DNA from: Aldrovandia affinis
Lineage: Eukaryota > Chordata > Actinopteri > Notacanthiformes > Halosauridae
Direction: 5' to 3'
DNA length: 64,000 nucleotides
Assembly: GCA_029706075.1 (NCBI GenBank)
Contig: JAINUG010000372.1
Coordinates: 1 to 64,000, forward strand
Part shown: positions 52,451 through 63,810 of the stretch, piece after piece
How positions within the stretch are numbered: the stretch's first letter is position 1
Layout of the letters: each line of letters begins with the position of its first letter
Program-made: the position numbers and the translations under genes
The notes under the pieces: model-generated
Database searches by the model: none
What the model saw: the letters and a program-made list of their open reading frames with translations, nothing else
Told to the model about the DNA's origin: nothing

Positions 52451-55399
52451 GAAATCTGAAAAGAAAAAAATTATTCAGAAGGTAACACCTGCCGAGGTGG
52501 CTGATTTAAAATGACCCGAAACAAGCGATTTTTTACCTGAATTTGGCGTCTGGGCATCGATATAACAATTGTTTCTCGGACCACACCCTGTCTGTGTCCA
52601 CTGTGATCGATGTCCTGCAAACCAGCATGCCAGGCTTATTTGTGACAAACGCAATGGAAATACAGCACTGCCGTGATCATGGAATCCATGTTGTGGGAGC
52701 GGAACCTGAGCGGACCTTCAGTCGCCATGGCACCGGCCTTGAATCATAACGGAACACGGGTATCAGTTTGCTGAGGAATAAGTCGATGGTTAGGAAGGGT
52801 TGTGTGGTCGATATCCAAGCTTTCAAGCTATTTATTTCTAAAAATTAACAAGGGACAATGTACCTGTTTTCAGCACAAATGTTGGTGCATCCAAATGTGT
52901 TGTGCCAATTTCACCGTGTATCCAATGGGCACAGATCAGAAAAAATATATAATATTACAGCAATGGTTAAGGGAGGGGAAAAAAGAATTATACTTTTACA
53001 TCTGTAAGCACTTTTATTGCAAGCATTTTAAGTTCAAAAACATGATTTAATTTTAATTTGTTTTATTATTATAATTTTTTTTAAACCTCGTGCAACTGGA
53101 ACAGGGCTCCCAGGTGACACCCAATCAGTGTGATCCAGCTGTCGTGAACCCGAAGCCACTCAAGTTCAAGGGCACGGTGTCAAGCTGTCGCTGCTCTTCA
53201 GAGACACTGGAAACAAACGGGTGTCTCCCAGGATCTGTGACATCACTGCTGCTCTCAGTCTCCTAATGGAACTCGGTTTTTCAGCGAGCTTTACTTTAGT
53301 CTCTCGTTCTTTTCTTTTTTCCTTTATATGCGGGATCTCTTTCCTGGAGTGTTGAAATATTATACTACTCGATGTTTAAAAATAACTCTTTAATACCAGC
53401 AAAGTATGTTCTTTCTTTCTTTGTTCAATTATAGATGGCATTTTTTTATTGAGAGGTAGGGGTGGGAGTGGGGGGATGGGTTTGAGGTGGTGTTATGTAG
53501 ACAGGGGTGATGGCTTATCAAGGACTGCGTAAGGGTGCACTTTGCAAGTACCATTCGTACATCTAGTAAGTAGCCTTCACAATTGCTTGCGGCTGTCCAT
53601 ACGACTTCGGGCATGACATGTTGTTTTGTTGTGTTGTAATCCAGAGCCGTTTGCAAAGTTTACATTTTATTGAATTATGTGCAAATGTAATAGGATGTAA
53701 ATAATAATAGAAAATAGGAGGTCGAATTTCACTGCTGATACTCTTTTTTTTAAAAATCTATTGCCCTTCGTTTGCCCCACCCCCACCCTCCAATGAGAAA
53801 TGAAATATTCCAGAAGGCAAGCCAATGATAAATGTGTCTTTTATTGGGTTTCTCCCCCCCATTTCATTCAGTTTTAAAATAAACATTTAAAATGTAACAT
53901 TTTTCCCAAAAAAAAAGAGAAGACAGGACATTTGTGTACACAAGAGGCCCAACAATACATTTTCACCAAGACGGGGGCACAAACCAATTACATTCAAGCA
54001 TTCAACATAGTCGTGTACAATGGTATAAGTAGTGTTTGGGGAGGAGAACTTAAAATGATTTATTTTGGATGTATGGTCTAGCTTTTTTTACCAGCTTAGC
54101 AAGCGAATGATAAATGTGGAAAAAACTATGGCATTTCAGTAAGTACATGATAAATCTTAAAAGTGAGGACATTTAAGTGAGTCTTACTGACGGTCATCTC
54201 CATGGGGTGAGAAACTTCATCCAGGAACTCAGCCAGTGGCCTTCCAAACTTTAATGGTGTTTAAAAGAACGGAGACGGTGTTCATGCGAGTTAATTTTTT
54301 ACCTAATTTCTTTTAGAAAAATCAAGCCTCCTTCCTGATTCAAGGGGGAATCCGTGGCCTGTTTTGCATAAAAATGAGCCAAGCGTCTCTTAAGATAAGA
54401 GCTCTGTGGAGAGGACTTTTCTTTTGGCAGGATAATCCATCCGCACGTCGGGAGAAACTAGGCGCTTCTGTAGTCATCCGTAGAGGAGATAAACATGACA
54501 AATTAGAATGCGCAGTTGTTCCGTTAGTCAATTGTTCATAATTGATAGTTTTATTTTCTGAATAATGGCTTTGTTTGGAAAGTCGGCTTCAAGCTACTCT
54601 ACCGAGCTGTCGCATTTGATGACAATTTGTCAGTTTTAAAGAGATGGTGCCACACAGGAAATGTCTCCCCATCTCTGCAGGAGGCTTTCAGGAGAGACTC
54701 GGGCATGTCTGAGCTATCGAGACAGGGACGGGCTGTGATTTAGTACAGCCTGCCTGTTTCTGGATATGCCTGATGTGGTGGGTTTAGGCAGGAGCAAGCC
54801 TTTAAAGTGAAAATGTATTGCCCCAAAAGTGATATATGTATATATTGAAATAGGTAATTTATTGATTTGCCTTGTGTATCAATATAAATACAACATAGTG
54901 GTATACGCAGCAAGTAGTACACACTTTAATATGTCAAAATATGACAATATCAATTGTTGTTGCATCATTTTTATGTACACACACATAGCCTGCAGTATGT
55001 ATAGGAATACTTACACACAATATATGTTACTATATATTCTGCAATAAAATAAGATGTGAAAATTACAGTAGCCTATATGTGTGTTTTAAGTGTTTTGTAA
55101 TATATTTATATATATATATTCGTTTTACATAACAATAGTACAAAACAAGTTTGGCACATAATATGACATAACAAAGAACAGAGGTAGGATAAATGTTTTG
55201 TTACATATCACTTATCGCAGCCTAAACTAAACTACGTTTATACGCAGGGATGGCTGTGCGGACCAAGTCCAGCGGGCAGTAGTTTCCGTCTCAAGCCAGG
55301 CTGCGTCATCTGAAGGGCGAGCCTGAGCTCGAGCTGTGCTTTCAGGACGTGGTCTCGTTTCGGCATCTCGGGGACGAGAGGTTTTCCCGCCCTGGGTAT
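52451..55399. other. unique intergenic or intronic sequence
   Basis: Mostly AT-rich and free of recognised repeats. 54570-54720 is a unique island with GCATTTGATGACAATTTGTC, a possible homeodomain/MEIS cluster. TA-rich pieces lie at 55100-55120. No gene is supported. Confidence 0.35.
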
Positions 55400-55400
55400 T

Positions 55401-55567
55401 CTGATAAAAGGCGCGTGGTTGGAGAGACGCTCGGCACAGTGCCGTTAGGAAGGAACACGGTCGTCGTCCCCTCCCCTCCCTCCCTTCCCGGGCGATGATG
55501 GAGGTGGTGTTTTGAGACGCCACAGTTTAACTACCTGCGCGTACGGAGTATATGGAGTTTACGAAAC
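55401..55567 (+). promoter_or_regulatory. candidate alternative promoter with mini-exon
   Basis: GATAAAAGGCGCG at 55401-55413 is TATA-like; CpG density is raised from 55240 to 55500. About 150 bp downstream, ATG at 55552 opens MEFTK plus one base and meets the strong donor GTAAGT at 55568. The junction is phase 1, the same as at 39458, so both could splice to one downstream exon. This is weak evidence: five codons and a donor can occur by chance. Confidence 0.22.
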
Positions 55568-56899
55568 GTAAGTAATTATTTCCAGAAGTGCCTTTGAAAT
55601 AACGCAAGGACTTGGTCATCCGTTCGTTTATAGGCAGTAACTGTTCTCAATCTGTCGAGCCACCGTTAGCTGAAGAGTTCACGATAGTTAACTCTCGTGG
55701 TAATGGTGGTCTATTTAGATGTAACGTTGGTTAATTTACTAACGTCATAGTAATATAGCTTGCTATTGCCCTGGTTTAGCTGTCCTGACTCTCCAATTAA
55801 AAAGAAAGAAACAGAATTATGTGCCATATGGACATACTGTCCTTGTCGGTTCTGTGACTGTCATTTTGTTTATTTCAATTTATGGGAAAAAATTACTAAT
55901 TCAATTTCTGGTAAATTACTTATCCAGACAGATGCCACGGAATAGAAAGTAGGGGAGAGAGAGAGAAGAGAGAGAGAGAGGGAGAAAAAAGTGTTCCGTG
56001 AGAATTGGCAAGCAATTTAGAGAATATTAGATGTGGAAGGCCCCAAAAGTAATTAAAGTTTCCGAAGACCATTGTGTTTTAATGAGAATAACACGCTAAC
56101 GCATTACGTCGAAATGAAAGCGAGCGATTAGGAGCCGCTCCCGCCTGCAGCGCGAGCCTTTAATATCACCTGACTGGCTCCGGCGCGTTTAATCCGACTA
56201 CTCCGCAGCCGTGTGCTGTGTGTGAGCTGTCAACGGACTCTTTTCTTCCAAATCCATCAGTTGCCGTCTGAGGATAACGGGTCACGTAGGCGAACAATAA
56301 AAAATGCGTCAGCGGAATTTATTTATTTATTTATCTTATTTTTGCTCGATTTTAGCTCGATGCAGAATCAGAAGACGGCACCCTTGAATGATTATTAGTT
56401 TTCAGTCTTTTCCGGGTCTTGCTAGAAGATGTGACCGCATCATATGTGGAAGTCGGTGGTAAAGTTTGTGTCTGGTAAAAAGTGTCTTAAAGGCTGGGTG
56501 GGGTGATGCACTTGCGGCCGCTACATGTAATGGTTCACTGTGTCACTGTGTTGGTCCCTCTGTTGTATGAAGGCCTTGTGAAAGTGTCACTAATGTGAAG
56601 TCTTAAGATGTCAATCAAGGGGGGATTTGTTTTTCATGGTTTTGATCAAACTATGATCCATGATCCAGGAGTCCTTCTTTATTATAATTTATAATAATAT
56701 TTTCAAATTTTAAGGTTTCCATGATAATAACATCACAATCTAATCATGCTTCTGTGTACCAGTGTGTTAGATAGCCACTGCACTGCAGCCTGTGGTCATT
56801 TTAGGCTGGCTCTTTGAAGTAAAAGTTTGGGTCCCCTGAATTGGACTTTTTTTGGACTGAATTGTTTTTTTGTTTTTTTTTGTTTTTTTTACATTTTGT
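55568..56899. other. unique sequence with regulatory-like island
   Basis: 56030-56200 is unique, with AAAAGTAATTAAAG, GAGCGATTAGGAG and CCTTTAATATCACC amid CpG. A GA-rich run lies at 55955-55985 and T runs near 56866-56890. No gene is supported. Confidence 0.35.
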
Positions 56900-57190
56900 T
56901 TTCCCCATTTTCTTCCAATGTAGTAGCCAATTATACCCTCTATTCATGTCAACTATCCCCCCCTCATATTGTGAGCTCACTGCCGTAGTCCTGAGACCAG
57001 CAGTGACAAAGTCGATGTACCGCCTCCTCCGAGCCGGAACTCGCCAAGCCATCAACTGTAACCCCGGTACACATAGAGCCACTCTTATACGCAGCGAGCT
57101 CATATCGGCTTCCCTTCCCCCTCCATGGGGCGGACAGCCAATTGCCGCCCCCTAGTGGCACTCCTGACCAGAGGCGAACTGGCGCGGCCG
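56900..57190 (-). repeat. SINE-B, head-truncated
   Basis: Tail complement TTCCAATGTAGTAGCCAATT, body (CTCCTCCGAGCCGGAACTCG; GGGGCGGACAGCCAATTGCC), then GAGGCGAACTGGCGCGGCC, where similarity stops before the B-box. Confidence 0.8.
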
Positions 57191-57390
57191 ATGGGATTGC
57201 TCTTCACCGTAGGGTCAGATCTGTCACCCCCAGGTGTCTGGGAGAGTTCACCACACCGCCCTACCTGGGAACTCTACCTGCCGCAGCTGGACCCTGCAGA
57301 AAATAGCACACTTTGATCAGAGCAGTGTGGTGTAGCTGTCTCATGGATCTCGACTCATAACCAGGGGGTTGAGTATTTAAATAGCTGTAA

Positions 57391-57459
57391 CTTACATTAA
57401 CATTTACATTTTACATTTTAAGCATTTAGCAGACGCTCTTATCCAGAGCAACTTACAAG
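57391..57459 (-). repeat. SINE-A/L2 tail fragment
   Basis: TTACATTAACATTTACATTTT, written in two overlapping parts, then GCATTTAGCAGACGCTCTTA and TCCAGAGCAACTTAC. Tail only; a second insertion with the same 3-prime end. Confidence 0.75.
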
Positions 57460-58600
57460 ATGTGCATTAATACATGGTAAGAACAATCATAGTTAGCGCA
57501 CAAGATCAGTGCAGTAATACAGCAATAGACATTGCAGGCATCTGCGTACCATACCTGTAACACTGGGAAGGAAAAGGTTAGTGTACTTATTATTATTATT
57601 ATTTTTTTCTTTTCTTCTTCATTACGTAATCTGAAATAACCCCCAAGGCTGTGCTGATATATTGATTCAGCTGAGTATCGTGGTTATATTTGCCACAATG
57701 TTGAATATATACTTTGGCCCAAGCATTCTTTATATGCTTGTGATATGTTTGGGGGTGGAAATATTGATCTTTTTAGAGAATATTGTTTATTCAATTTTTT
57801 TTATTCAAAAATGTATTCCACTTTTATACTTCCATGTGAAACAAACCTTGTCTGGTTTACACGCCCTTGGTGATATTGTCATTACGCATGTCTGATACTC
57901 GATCCATACCGTATGATGTCCTGGTTTAGACACGCTTCCACGTACGTGAATGCGTTAACTAATGCAGCCGTTATTTGGTGCTTTGTAAAGATACACTGTC
58001 ATCGACAGTTAAACTGAAAGTGGATTCTGGTGTCCAGAAGTGTGAGTTTGAGCCGCTCGGCTGGGCAGAGTCTGTGGACCTTTTGTCCATCGGTCTGTCT
58101 GTCGAGCGTACAGCGAGGGGTACGGTGCACCCTCCAGGACACTCTCGCGCTCCCTCTCGTCCTGTTGCTCTGCAGTCAGGTCAGGTGTCACAGGTGTCAG
58201 CTGTGCTTGCCTTCACGCCTGACTTATTTTTCGTGGAGATGTGTCATCGGGATATGCCACGTCACTTGTCACCAGTCACTCGTCAGTTGTCACTTGTCAT
58301 CGCGCAGGTCACGGATCTGGTCTTGTTTTATTTTTTGGGGGGGTTTCAAAACCTCACTTCACCTCTCCTTATTGCTGAGCTCGTAACTTCCTGCAAGGCC
58401 CAGGGGCTAGACGATGTGAAATTTCCCTTTTGGCTTGTTGAACATGACGTATGGTAGAAAAATGGACTGTTCTATCCTTTCGGTCTTTTATTTCTTTCTT
58501 TTTTTACATTTTTGCCTCAAGGTACACATTTTAAATGGAAAACATCTATGACAACAATGGGGGTGTTGTGGTAGTGCTCCACCCCTGGGATTCAAGCACT
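57460..58600. other. unique sequence, no supported gene
   Basis: A 160-codon frame (57975-58457) is open but has no recognisable domain, and its middle contains repeated GTCACTTGTCA-type words. No other feature. Confidence 0.35.
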
Positions 58601-58762
58601 ATAATATAATATATGTCATTTAGCTGACGCTTTTATCCAAAGCGACTTACAGTAATGAATGCATACATTTTTTCAGTATATGTGACCCCAGTAGGAATCA
58701 AACCCACAACCTAAGCATTGTCAGTGCCGTGCTTTACCTGCTCTACCCACTGAGCCACACAC
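58601..58762 (-). repeat. SINE-D, near full length
   Basis: Tail complement GTCATTTAGCTGACGCTTTT and ATCCAAAGCGACTTACAG, B-box complement GGAATCAAACCCACAACC, head complement CTCTACCCACTGAGCCACAC. Confidence 0.8.
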
Positions 58763-58824
58763 CACCACCCTGAGCCCAAGCTCAGACCAGTGTAGTTACT
58801 CAGACCAAGCTCAGATCAGCGTAG

Positions 58825-59226
58825 TTACTTAGTTTTTTCATTGCTATTTTCATTTCCAATTTGGAGAGGGATGTCAGACGAGGTGGGACCCGCAGGGGCA
58901 TTGTAGCTTAGCCTTGGTAAATAAGATGGTTTGGATGCAGGAGGAAATGCCTTAAATCCATGCCATAATTGATCTATGTAGGGATGAGAAGACAGTTTGT
59001 TTTTTGGGGATTTAACAATCGGTACTTTGGATTTGGAAGAAACTGGCATTATGCGAGTTGGTCTGTTGTTGCAGTTTCTTAAGTCTTTTAAAAGTTTTAA
59101 AGGTTCTTGAACTGTGGGCTGAGTCATGCTCCGTGCAGGGGGGTAGGTGAAGATGGGGTACAAGATGTTATATACACATGACAAAAAATAATTTGCTGTG
59201 CATTCACTTTCCATTGACATACACAT
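58825..59226 (-). other. unexplained 133-codon open frame
   Basis: Open on the minus strand from ATG at 59226 to TAA at 58825. The second half reads like ordinary protein (for example RIMPVSSKSKVPIVKSPKNK and WHGFKAFPPASKPSYLPRLS), with balanced codons and no simple repeats, unlike other frames in this window. A possible acceptor (ATGACTCAG before CCCACAGTTC) lies inside it near 59117. I do not recognise it. It could be a terminal exon, a retrocopy or part of an unknown transposon. A SINE-D lies just downstream. Confidence 0.25.
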
Positions 59227-60090
59227 CTGTCAAATTAAACAACTTTTACTTGTGATTGAGTTTTCTCCTTAAGTCGGTCATGGACTCATCAAGTTTGAGA
59301 ACTGCTGCTTTATAATAAGCAAAATTCATGGAAAGTGTTTGGTTGGGCATACCTGACTTTTGTTTTTATACCTTTTTTGGGTTTATTTTTAAGGACCATT
59401 CATTTTAATGCATTCTTGTCATGGGGTTTGACACCGTAACAAATGCAGTTTGATTTTGCACAAGATGGACCAGCGTTTTGGTTCCAGTTCCTGTTCCTGC
59501 CGGGCTCCTTTGGTTCCCTAGTACCATGCATGCTTCTTTCTTTTCGGACAAACCTGTTAATAGAAAATACATTTTTGCAGGCCTAATCTAATTTCCCTTA
59601 ATAATTCAGAGGTGCCCAAACAAGCGCGAGCGTCTGGAGCTGGATTTATCAGGCGCAGGGGGTCTCTCGATGCCTTTGGACAAGAATTAATTATCCCTGT
59701 TAATTTGCTCGGTACATAAGTTTAACCACGAGACCGAGCCTTCGCGATGCCCGGTACATGCAGATGAAAACTCTCGGCGATGATCGGTTTTTCCGTGATT
59801 TGGCTGGGATTGATAATGAATGAGGGGGTGGGGGGGAGACCTGGTGTCTGTGTCATTTAGACTCTGATTAAAGTTCTCGAGGAAAGAGGGGAGATGGGGG
59901 CGAAGACGGCGAATGAAATTAGATTCTCGCTCGCCATCGTCTTTGGGGAGAGTCGCGTTTTAATTGGTTGGATACTTTACACGAAGTTGGACGACTTGCT
60001 ACACCCGAATGGCCCCCTTCACGGGAAACTTTGTTGGTCGCGTCCGGTTGAAACCTCGCGCACTCGACAGCATAAACCCTCATGGAGGGC
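59227..60090. other. unique sequence with candidate enhancer
   Basis: 59570-59830 is unique, with CAAGAATTAATTATCCC at 59680-59696, CTGTTAATTTGC and GGGATTGATAATGAATGAG. Homeodomain-type cores without an open frame suggest an enhancer; inference only. Confidence 0.3.
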
Positions 60091-60272
60091 ATGAAATGTT
60101 CTGTGTGGCTCAGTTGGTAGAGCATGGCGTTGGCAACGTTTAGGTTGTGGGTTAGATTCCCACTGGGACCACATACACTGAAAAATCTATGCATTCATTA
60201 TTGTAAGTCGCTTTGGATAAAAGCGCCTGCTAAATGGCATATATTATATTATTTTATATTATATATGAAATG
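60091..60272 (+). repeat. SINE-D, full length with target duplication
   Basis: ATGAAATG at 60091-60098 and again at 60265-60272 bracket the element. Head CTGTGTGGCTCAGTTGGTAG and B-box-like GGGTTAGATTCCCAC. The body leads to stem CGCTTT-GGATA-AAAGCG and CCTGCTAAATGGC, then a TATT-rich end. Confidence 0.9.
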
Positions 60273-60572
60273 CATAAAAGACTAGGCCTCATGAACAAAG
60301 AGGTCTTAAATCTCAATGTGACCCCTCTAATAATGATAATTATAATTATAATGGTAATTCATTTTTAAACACATGCAGCATATAGAGCTCAAGTAGTTCA
60401 AACTGGCTAGCTGATTTTGGGAATATCCAATGAAATCTATGAAAATGCTTTCAATAAAAATGCATTTTTTGGTTTAGTAAATTTGGGGGGGAATAATTTG
60501 TAGCAACTTGTCTGATTTGTAAAAGGAAATGTTAAAATAAAATTATGTATAAAATTTGTTTCTTTACCCTCC

Positions 60573-60787
60573 CCAAACCAGTCCGCCGCTCGTCTCTATG
60601 AGGCAAGCTAATTCTCTGAGGGCAGCGAACTCCGCCTTCTTTGAGACAGAATTCACCCACCCACGTTCTGGAGACTCCCTTACGTGCTTCACGGCAGACC
60701 CGGGCCGGTCTGGTAAAGACGGGTCTCAAACTGCGTCCCTGACAGGCAGTGCACACCGTCTCAGACCAGCCAAAATACGGAGCGTAG
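60573..60787 (-). repeat. SINE-C, tail-truncated
   Basis: CTTTGAGACAGAATTCACCC, GACCCGGGCCGGTCTGGTAA, CTGACAGGCAGTGCACACCG and the start of the head complement. It is uninterrupted at the position where the 27.8-kb copy holds a SINE-A. Confidence 0.7.
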
Positions 60788-60898
60788 GAAATGTCATTTT
60801 GTTTGTCTCATAACTGAAACATTTTCCTACTACAACACTAACAGGGACTCTAACATTGTAGCGAAACTACAAAACTAACATTTAGGTACTTAAAGTGT
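60788..60898. other. unique spacer
   Basis: No feature seen. Confidence 0.3.
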
Positions 60899-61975
60899 GG
60901 CTCCTGGGTCAATTAAGCATTTAACATCCCATCATGCTTAGGGTCATAAAAGTGCTGGGCAGGCCCAGTTGGCCTTTATTTGGGCTACCATGGCTAGAAG
61001 AAGAGATCTCAGTGACTGAAAGAGGGGTGACATTTGGGGCACGTTTGGCAGGAGCCAAGACTGCTCAACTTGCTGATGTTTCACAAGGAACAGTGCCTAA
61101 GGCGATGTTGACATGGAGGTCTGAGGAAAAGCCATCAGCTGTGGTTGAAAGCGCAGACTCCTCCGTGATGTCCATGCATTGGCTCGAGATGCAAGGCAAA
61201 ACAGACGAGCAACTCTGAATCAGGTGACTGCAAATATCAATCCAGGGTGTGAGCAGGCAGTTTCATGAAGAACAGTCCATCAGGAACTTCACAGAGAGGG
61301 TTACTATGGTCTGGTTGCAGTGCATAAACCCCTTATCACACCTAAAATGCACTGTTTCCATTTTAACGAGTAAAGTGGTGCAAAGAACACAGGCAGGGGT
61401 CTACTGAGCAGTGGAAAAAAGTCATATGGTCATTGAGTTGAACCTGTTCTAAACCAGCAGATGAGGGCAAAAGAATCCCACCGCTTCCCCCTGTGAAGGG
61501 TTCTGGTAACTCTGTTCAGGTGTGGGGTGCATTTTCCTGGCATGGTTGAGGTCCACTCAACCCCTTAGAGGGCAAGGTAAATGCCAATAAGTACAAAGCT
61601 ATTCTGAGTAATCACCTTCATTCTATGGTGAACCATTTCTATCCTGATGGGAGTGGTCTCTTCCAGGTTCACAATGCCCCCATCCACAGGGCATGAGTGG
61701 TCACTGAATGGTTTGATGAGCATGAAAATGATGTAAACCATATGCCATGGCCGTCTCAGTTACCAGACCTCAACCCAATTGAACACTTATGGGAGATTCT
61801 GGAGTGGTGCCTGAGGCAGCGTTTTCCAGTGAAATCATCAAATGATGGAATTTCTTGTGGAAGATTGGTGTTGCATCCCTCCAATAGAGTTCCAGACACT
61901 TGTAGAATCCGTTCCAAGGCACATTGAAACTGTTCTGGCGGCTCAGCACCCTATTAAGACACTATGTTTCCTTTA
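60899..61975 (+). mobile_element. Tc1/mariner transposon, longest copy, inactive
   Basis: About 1.1 kb. The N-terminal start MARRRDLSD at 60990 is followed directly by TGA; the helix-turn-helix region continues in another frame (ERGVTFGARLAGAKTAQLAD near 61020-61080). The catalytic part includes SVQVWGAFSWHG near 61512-61545, FQVHNAPIH at 61661-61687 (His replaces the Asp before Asn that is catalytic in DD34E transposases), then a TGA in RAXVVTEW near 61692. PDLNPIEHLWEIL near 61763-61801 has the Glu intact. The right end CTATGTTTCCTTTATTATTA has decayed. Confidence 0.9.
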
Positions 61976-62100
61976 TTATTACTTAGCACACAATTATATT
62001 GCCAACAGGACTTCATTTTTGTAGCTTTACAGTGGACAGGTCTTAGCAAAATTAGTGATTTGTGAACCATAGCGACACAAGTTTTAGTCAGTTTTTTTAA
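61976..62100. other. unique spacer
   Basis: No feature seen. Confidence 0.3.
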
Positions 62101-62256
62101 CATTTATTTAACATTTAGCAGGCCCTCTTATCCAGAGCAAATTACACAGTTTATTTTTCTTTACATACAATCCATTTATACAGCTGGACTGAAGCGATTC
62201 AGGTTAAGTACCTTTGCTCAAGGGTACAACAGCAGTGCCCCCACCTGGGAATCGGA
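62101..62256 (-). repeat. SINE-A, head-truncated
   Basis: AACATTTAGCAGGCCCTCTT, ATCCAGAGCAAATTACACAG, CATTTATACAGCTGGACTGA and CCACCTGGGAATCGG, breaking off inside the B-box complement. Confidence 0.75.
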
Positions 62257-62919
62257 TACATACGATAGTTGTAAGGTTTAAGATTGTTTTTGGACATCTG
62301 AAGTTTAGATTTGAGGTATATAGTACCCTGTATGAACCCGGCAACCCTGTGTTGGTATTTCAAGGGGAATACATGACAAAAATACCTGCCCTATACTGTA
62401 GGTGCAGGTATGCTAAAATGTTGTGTTATCACTCAGCAATATTTGAAACAGATGGCGATTTGGATGCATTTATCATGCTCTCAGATTTGTAAGTGTTTGT
62501 GGACACAGTTGGGGACTCGTCAGGGTATGGTTGGAAGTGCGGACGTCAGATGGGTGGGAGTTGGCTTTGCGCGCCCCCAAAAAAACAGGGTCTCAGGCCA
62601 TAGTGACGGGTCCGGGAGCGGGGGGGGGGGCGGGGTTAAGATCGGCGAGTCAGTGTCCACAGAAACCGTAACATGTAACCCTAGTTCCAGCTCTTACTGG
62701 AAAAAAGGCCATCGGTGATACGGCAAGAGAATTGATTCTCGATAGAGGAGGCTCTGTACGGCTCGTCGAAGAGCAGGGTAATACCATTACACATCCGCGT
62801 GAGTGAAAACAAGGACTAAAAAAGTTAATAAATAAACAGATAAAAATGTCCGCTTCAGAATATCGCCGAATGTTTGGGAGGCCTCTGTGAAACGAGTCAT
62901 TTGTGGGGATTCCGAGAAC

Positions 62920-62920
<1 letters not shown>
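62257..62920. other. unique sequence
   Basis: G runs near 62616-62634. Open frames up to 102 codons are unrecognised. No gene is supported. Confidence 0.35.
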
Positions 62921-62965
<45 letters not shown>

Positions 62966-63046
62966 CAGAGAGAGAGAGAGATCAGAGAGAGAGAGAGAGA
63001 GAGAGCCAAATCATCTGTTCTTTCAGGAGAGAGAGAGAGAAATATC
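62921..63046. repeat. (GA)n microsatellite, interrupted
   Basis: GA runs at 62921-62962, 62966-62980, 62986-63004 and 63027-63039, broken by ATCAG and a 22-bp unique piece. Confidence 0.9.
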
Positions 63047-63514
63047 AGTTGCAGTCGATCACGAAATCTTCTGTTCTTTGGGGGGGGGGGGTTCATTTGA
63101 GACCGTGCACGGCTTTGTAACGGTGCACTTTACCGCTTCTGGTCGAGACGCCTCTTTTTAATTCTGTGTAGTTAGAACTCAGTGAGTTTCCTGCCGTTTC
63201 AGTAGAAAATGTGATGGTTTGGGGGGGAGAGGAAAAAAAAAAAAGATCTCTCCCGCGCTCGCACGAGCCCCCAGCCCCCAGCCCCCTCCTTTAACATCAT
63301 GGCTTTGAAAAATCCTGCAGCTCGTTTGACAAGAGGAGGCTTTTGGACTGTGCCTCTGCGGCTGACATCTCATTATTTGCCTCAGCTGTTCCACGTTCAC
63401 CTTCACCCTAATTAAGGAACTCAATGAATATATTATTCATAGTTTGATTCTTCTGCTGGTGTCATTGGTCAGGTTAGTCTGAGGGGGGAAAAAATGGGTA
63501 TTTGACTTCTTTGG
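63047..63514. other. unique sequence with candidate regulatory island
   Basis: 63280-63470 is unique with CACCCTAATTAAGGAACTC and GAATATATTATTCATAG and no open frame. An A run lies at 63234-63244. Confidence 0.3.
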
Positions 63515-63697
63515 GAATTAAGCCTCTCTCTATCTCTCTTTCTTTCTCTCTCTCTTTTGCTCGCTCTCTCGCTCTCTTTTGCTCTGCCTCTCTTTTACTC
63601 TCTCGCTCGCTTCGCTCTCTCACTCGCTCTCTTTCACTCCCTCTTGCTCTCTCTGTCTGTCTCTCCATCCCTCTTGATGTATCCCTCTCTATCACAT

Positions 63698-63737
<40 letters not shown>

Positions 63738-63810
63738 ATGCGCATGTACGCTCACACAGACACAGACACGCCCGCCCGCACGCACACAGACACACAAACA
63801 CACACAAACC
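63515..63810. repeat. (CT)n then (CA)n arrays
   Basis: CT-rich imperfect units (CTCGCTCTC, CTCTTTTGCTC) at 63522-63690 followed by CA units at 63698-63810. The frames across them are artefacts. Confidence 0.9.

Noticed and set aside
57975-58457. 160-codon plus-strand frame
   Set aside because: No recognisable domain, repeated GTCACTTGTCA words in the middle, and no splice or promoter context; likely chance.
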